From Desulfosudis sp034189195 (GTDB taxonomy: Bacteria > Desulfobacterota > Desulfobacteria > Desulfobacterales > Desulfosudaceae): a DNA stretch of 63,782 bases. The number at the start of each line of letters is the position of its first letter. The stretch's first letter is position 1. The stretch is from assembly GCA_034189195.1 (NCBI GenBank), contig JAXHVI010000241.1, positions 1 through 63,782 of the forward strand, given 5' to 3'. The notes under the pieces were generated by a model. It was not told the origin of the DNA, did no database searches, and saw only the letters and a program-made list of their open reading frames with translations. The translations under genes were made by a program, and so were the position numbers. Below, piece after piece: positions 60,495-63,782 of the stretch.

Positions 60495-61460
60495 TCATTC
60501 AGCGGCATATTCTCCTGCTGCATATTCCATGATTTCTGACGATCGTGATGTCAGACCGGCCATCCGATCGATGGAAGGCGCGATGCCGAAATGGCGTTTG
60601 TATTCCCGGCTGAACTGGGCCGGGCTGTTGTAGCCCACCTTGTATCCAGCTTCACTAACGTTCATGCCGGAAAGGATAAAAGTCTGGGCTTTGATCAGTT
60701 TAATTTGCTTCGCATATTGAAGAGGCGACATGTGCATCACCTCCTTGAATTTTTTGTGAAACGCCGCGCTGCTCATGTTGGCGAGCGCCGAGAGTTTATC
60801 CACCGAGATGACTTTCGATAGATTCCGATGAATATACTCCACCGCCCGGGTGATCTGTTCGATCTGTCCCCACCGGTGGAGCAGGAAGGGAAGGGCTCCG
60901 CCCTGCTCATATTTCAGGATGCGAAAGTAGATTTCTTCAACCACGGCCTCTCCCACAATGGCTGCTTCTGCTGGACTATCCATTGTTTTCATGAGGCGGA
61001 TCAGGGCGTTTAATAGCGCCTCGTTCAAGGGGGCGGTGAAGACGCCCGACGGATTCACTTCAACCGGCTTCGCAGGAGCAGGCTCCACCTGATCTATTTT
61101 CATCAGCATGTTCCGTATCCGCGCCCGATTGATCAGAATGCCGATCGCGAGAAGCGGTTTTTCCTTGCTCGCTTCGATTACCTGGCACGCCATGGGAACA
61201 GGTGCAAGGACCGTTAGAAAGTGACCCGAATCGTATTCGTAACGGGTGTTCTCAAGGATACCTTGTTTCTTTCCCTGGGCGATGAAGATGAAAAAGGGAT
61301 CGTAAAGCAGGGGCTCGAGGGGATGCGGCAGAGACTCCCTGAACAAGACCACCTCTGGAATGGGAGTCTCTTGCATACCCTCTGACGGAGTTTTTGTTTC
61401 GATCATCTTGATCAGTGCCTCCATGTTGATCGACACCTGACCCATCCGTGTTTTCTCCAT
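60495..61460 (-). CDS. AraC-family transcriptional regulator
   Basis: A 321-residue regulator: N-terminal AraC_N (PF06719-like) cupin domain with LYDPFFIFIAQGKKQGIL and GHFLTVLAPVPMAC, then a C-terminal double helix-turn-helix (about 215-310) with VISVDKLSALANMSSAAFHKKFKEVMHMSPLQ and VSEAGYKVGYNSPAQFSREYKRHFG. It is divergently placed to the alcohol dehydrogenase gene with about 200 bases between, so it probably controls that gene and perhaps the SDR gene. The effector is unknown. Confidence 0.92.
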   Translation of the reverse strand: MEKTRMGQVSINMEALIKMIETKTPSEGMQETPIPEVVLFRESLPHPLEPLLYDPFFIFIAQGKKQGILENTRYEYDSGHFLTVLAPVPMACQVIEASKEKPLLAIGILINRARIRNMLMKIDQVEPAPAKPVEVNPSGVFTAPLNEALLNALIRLMKTMDSPAEAAIVGEAVVEEIYFRILKYEQGGALPFLLHRWGQIEQITRAVEYIHRNLSKVISVDKLSALANMSSAAFHKKFKEVMHMSPLQYAKQIKLIKAQTFILSGMNVSEAGYKVGYNSPAQFSREYKRHFGIAPSIDRMAGLTSRSSEIMEYAAGEYAAE

Positions 61461-61661
61461 GCCTTACCTCCTGGATTTTATTCTCACTCGTTTTATTCAT
61501 ATTCTATTCATGATGTGAGGATTGTGCAAGTTATGTATGGGATTGTGTATTCACCTTATTGGAACAAAGAATTATAGTTGCTCAACAATCATGGAAAACA
61601 CAGATACGGCCATGACCGAAGAAGCCCGATATGCGGTCATTTTAACAAGGGAGAAAAAAGT

Positions 61662-62813
61662 ATGCGAGATTTCACATTCTTCAATCCAACAAGAATCGAG
61701 TTCGGAAAAGGAAAGGAAAACCAGATCGGCAATTACGTCAGGGAGTTCAATACCGGAAGCGCTCTGATCATTTATGGATCTGAACGGGTCGGGCAAAACG
61801 GGCTGTTGGACCGGGTAACCTCTTCCCTGAAGCTCCAGGGCGTCACCTGCGAGGCCATGAGCGGCGTGGTGAGTAACCCAAAGCTCAGCTTCGTCAAGGA
61901 GGCGATCCGCGTCGTAAAGGAGAAGCATTTTGAGGCGGTGGTGGCCGTGGGCGGCGGCTCGGTGCTGGATTCCGCCAAGGCCGTCGCCGCTGGGGCGAAA
62001 TATGAGGGAGATGTCTGGGACTTCTTCATTAACAAGGCGGTGGTACAAGACGCTCTTTCCGTATTTTCAGTCATGACCCTGGCCGCCACCGGGAGCGAGA
62101 TGAACGCCTATGGGGTGATCACCAATGAGGAAACACGGCAGAAATACCCCATCTATTCGCCGCTGCTCTATCCCAAGGTCTCGGTGATCAACCCGGATTT
62201 GATGGCAACGGTCTCGAATGCCTATCTGGCCTATTCCGCGGCGGATATCTTCGCCCACTTGCTCGACCTCTACTTTACCGCCGATCATTTACCCAGATAC
62301 AACGCGGGCTTAATCGAGGTTCTTCTTCAAAGGGTCAAGGAGACCACCGATCTTCTCCTGAAAAATCCTCATGACTACGACGCACGGGGCGAGTTCGCCT
62401 GGGCCTCCACCATGGCCCTGAACGGCAACACCTTTGTGGGTGTCGCTGGCAATAGTTTCGACACCCACATGGTGGAGCACGCCATGTCCGCCCTTTACAA
62501 TGTGGCCCACGGCGCTGGCCTTGCCGTGGTCCTGCCCGCATGGATGCGGTGGTACAAGAAAAATCGACCGGAACGGTTCGAACGGTTCGCGGAACAGATA
62601 TTCGGCGTCAAGGATGCGGACAAAGGGATTGAAAAGCTCCGGGATTGGTTTGTCTCGATCGGGGCCCCGGTGACGCTTGAGGATCTGGGCATTCCTGAAA
62701 GCGGCATCGATGCGTTGGCCGATAACGCCTATGACCTCGCCCAAAATTGGAACATGGCCGGGGTTTATTCCCGAGACAGCATCGTTTCGATCCTGAAACT
62801 GGCGTTGCAGTGA
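61662..62813 (+). CDS. Iron-containing alcohol dehydrogenase
   Basis: A 383-residue group III (BdhA/YqhD-like) NAD(P)H alcohol dehydrogenase. MRDFTFFNPTRIEFGKGK at the start, the nucleotide site AVVAVGGGSVLDSAKAVAAG (about 85), LAATGSEMNAYGVI, the first metal ligands in YLAYSAADIFAHLLDLYF (Asp and His near 195) and NSFDTHMVEHAMSAL and VAHGAGLAVVLPAWMRW with the other histidines. All expected metal ligands are present. The start at 61662 has AAGGGAG ahead; the frame extends 28 codons upstream. The SDR gene follows 73 bases on. Confidence 0.94.
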   Translation: MRDFTFFNPTRIEFGKGKENQIGNYVREFNTGSALIIYGSERVGQNGLLDRVTSSLKLQGVTCEAMSGVVSNPKLSFVKEAIRVVKEKHFEAVVAVGGGSVLDSAKAVAAGAKYEGDVWDFFINKAVVQDALSVFSVMTLAATGSEMNAYGVITNEETRQKYPIYSPLLYPKVSVINPDLMATVSNAYLAYSAADIFAHLLDLYFTADHLPRYNAGLIEVLLQRVKETTDLLLKNPHDYDARGEFAWASTMALNGNTFVGVAGNSFDTHMVEHAMSALYNVAHGAGLAVVLPAWMRWYKKNRPERFERFAEQIFGVKDADKGIEKLRDWFVSIGAPVTLEDLGIPESGIDALADNAYDLAQNWNMAGVYSRDSIVSILKLALQ

Positions 62814-62886
62814 TGGATGTTCCAAGATCGACGGACGTTGCCGTATGAATTATTAACGTTTTATTTGATGAGAGGAGGAATGGCGT

Positions 62887-63666
62887 ATGCAATGCAAGCG
62901 TTTGGAAGGACATGTAGCACTCATTACCGGCGGCGGAAGGGGAATCGGCAAGGCCATAGCCAGGCGTCTTTACTCTGAAAAGGCCGATATTGCAATTTGC
63001 GGAACCACCGAGGAGGTACTCAAAAAGGCCGCAGAAGAAATAGCTTCAGAAGACCGCGAGGTATTGCCCATAGTCTGTGACGTTTCCGATTCCGGGCAGG
63101 TCAAGGCGATGGTGGAAAAGACCCGCCGGCGCTTTGGAAAAGTCGATATCCTGGTAAACAATGCTGCCGTGATGCTCAGACATATCGGTTACGAGCGGGC
63201 AACAAAGCCTTTTTACGAATTGAACGAGGCGGACTGGGACCGTGTCATGGCGGTAAACGTAAAAGGGATGTGGTTGTGTGCCAGGGAGGTCTTTTCCGAC
63301 ATGCGCGCCCAAAATTGGGGACGTATCATCAACATATCCTCAGAAATTGTTTTCATGGGACGGGGTAACGGCATTCAGTACATCACCTCCAAGGCGGCGG
63401 TTGTCGGCCTTACCAGGGGGCTGGCGTTTGAAGCGGGGCGTTACGGAATTACTGTAAACGCAATCTCTCCGGGGCTTATACAAACTGAAACGGTTCAGGA
63501 ACATGATTTCAAAGAGATGAGCAAGGAAATTGCCAATAACTCCGCGATACCGAGGCTCGAATACCCAGATGACCTGGTAGGCACCGCGGCATGGCTCGCC
63601 GCGGATGACGCGGCTTTCGTGACAGGACAGAACATCAGCGTATCGGGAGGCCTGAGTTTACATTAA
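62887..63666 (+). CDS. SDR-family oxidoreductase (3-oxoacyl-ACP reductase-like)
   Basis: A 259-residue classical short-chain dehydrogenase. The Rossmann motif is ALITGGGRGIGKA (about 12), NNAAV near 92, the catalytic Ser in NISSEIVF, the Tyr-x-x-x-Lys pair in IQYITSKAAVVGL (about 157-161) and a late VTGQNISVSGGLSLH. Many FabG-like proteins share this form and the substrate is not known. GAGGAGG-type sequence precedes the ATG. With the dehydrogenase upstream and the AraC regulator it may form a small alcohol- or aldehyde-use operon. Confidence 0.94.
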   Translation: MQCKRLEGHVALITGGGRGIGKAIARRLYSEKADIAICGTTEEVLKKAAEEIASEDREVLPIVCDVSDSGQVKAMVEKTRRRFGKVDILVNNAAVMLRHIGYERATKPFYELNEADWDRVMAVNVKGMWLCAREVFSDMRAQNWGRIINISSEIVFMGRGNGIQYITSKAAVVGLTRGLAFEAGRYGITVNAISPGLIQTETVQEHDFKEMSKEIANNSAIPRLEYPDDLVGTAAWLAADDAAFVTGQNISVSGGLSLH

Positions 63667-63768
63667 CTGATAAACGAAGTGGGGCGTTTCATTAACCGGG
63701 ACAAAACCGCAGGGACGTCGCACTGCGGCTCCGTGGAAACATAAGAGCATTGAATGATCAGCAACTTT

Positions 63769-63782
63769 AAAGGAGGTGATCC
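63769..63782. other. Right-edge match to the 16S rRNA 3' end or a perfect Shine-Dalgarno
   Basis: The last 14 bases, AAAGGAGGTGATCC, are the reverse complement of the universal 16S 3' end GGATCACCTCCTTT. Either a 16S rRNA gene on the minus strand ends here and continues past the edge, or this is an unusually long Shine-Dalgarno for the next plus-strand gene. The window cannot decide. Confidence 0.45.

Noticed and set aside
63707..63728. Terminator after the SDR gene
   Set aside because: A 6-base CCGCAG/CTGCGG stem with a 10-base loop and no T-run is too weak to call.

Overview
The window reads as a chromosomal segment from a free-living Gram-negative anaerobe, most likely a Desulfobacterota (deltaproteobacterial) sulfate-reducer relative. 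This is inferred from gene content and not proven: an MSHA-type pilus/secretion locus with a PilM-PilN fusion, many lipoproteins and periplasmic proteins, a two-gene minimal SUF (SufC/SufB) Fe-S system, a short MetE/UroD-fold protein, LarE, and abundant palindromic intergenic repeats. Coding density is high and most genes are housekeeping.

Layout. 1-7980 (minus): MSHA/type IV pilus-like operon running mshI(+PilN)-mshJ-mshK-mshL-mshM-mshE-mshG, read right to left and cut by the left edge. 8235-16626 (minus): beta-CASP RNase-like hydrolase, trans-sulfuration PLP enzyme, M16 peptidase lipoprotein, two small metabolic proteins and a MetE/UroD-fold protein. 17101-23483 (minus): esterase, elongation factor G, GerMN protein and small envelope proteins. 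23699-26355 (plus): larE and glnS. 26830-39814 (minus): coaBC, nitroreductase, PilZ protein, rlmD, an aminotransferase, a membrane coiled-coil/TPR lipoprotein pair, trmO, a DUF89 phosphatase and a TIGR02757 protein. 40277-49801: FKBP lipoprotein, a ParA-dynamin pair, YqgE, glycerate kinase, amidohydrolase, CinA. 49886-57792 (plus): a full trp operon (promoter, Trp-rich leader peptide, attenuator, trpE-G-D-C-F-B-A, strong terminator). 57813-59454 (minus): sufCB. 59835-63782: transposase relic, AraC regulator, alcohol dehydrogenase, SDR, and a 14-base right edge that equals the 3' end of 16S rRNA on the minus strand, or else an extreme Shine-Dalgarno sequence.

The most unusual signal is in the spacers. 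Degenerate hexamer repeats (forward pattern MTCKTR and a CGATTT/CGATAC type) recur between genes and mostly fold into long imperfect hairpins. In one place, between trpG and trpD, two near-perfect 25-base inverted arms of the same hexamer enclose a single gene for an S23/avd-like four-helix-bundle protein, giving a neat 500-base unit that looks like a small mobile element inserted in the trp operon. A second orphan family, a decayed GxxExxY gene, sits between trpC and trpF and is bracketed by its own CTTCGTG-type inverted repeats. Together with several other palindromic elements and truncated gene relics, these suggest an under-described class of repeat-bounded single-gene insertions.
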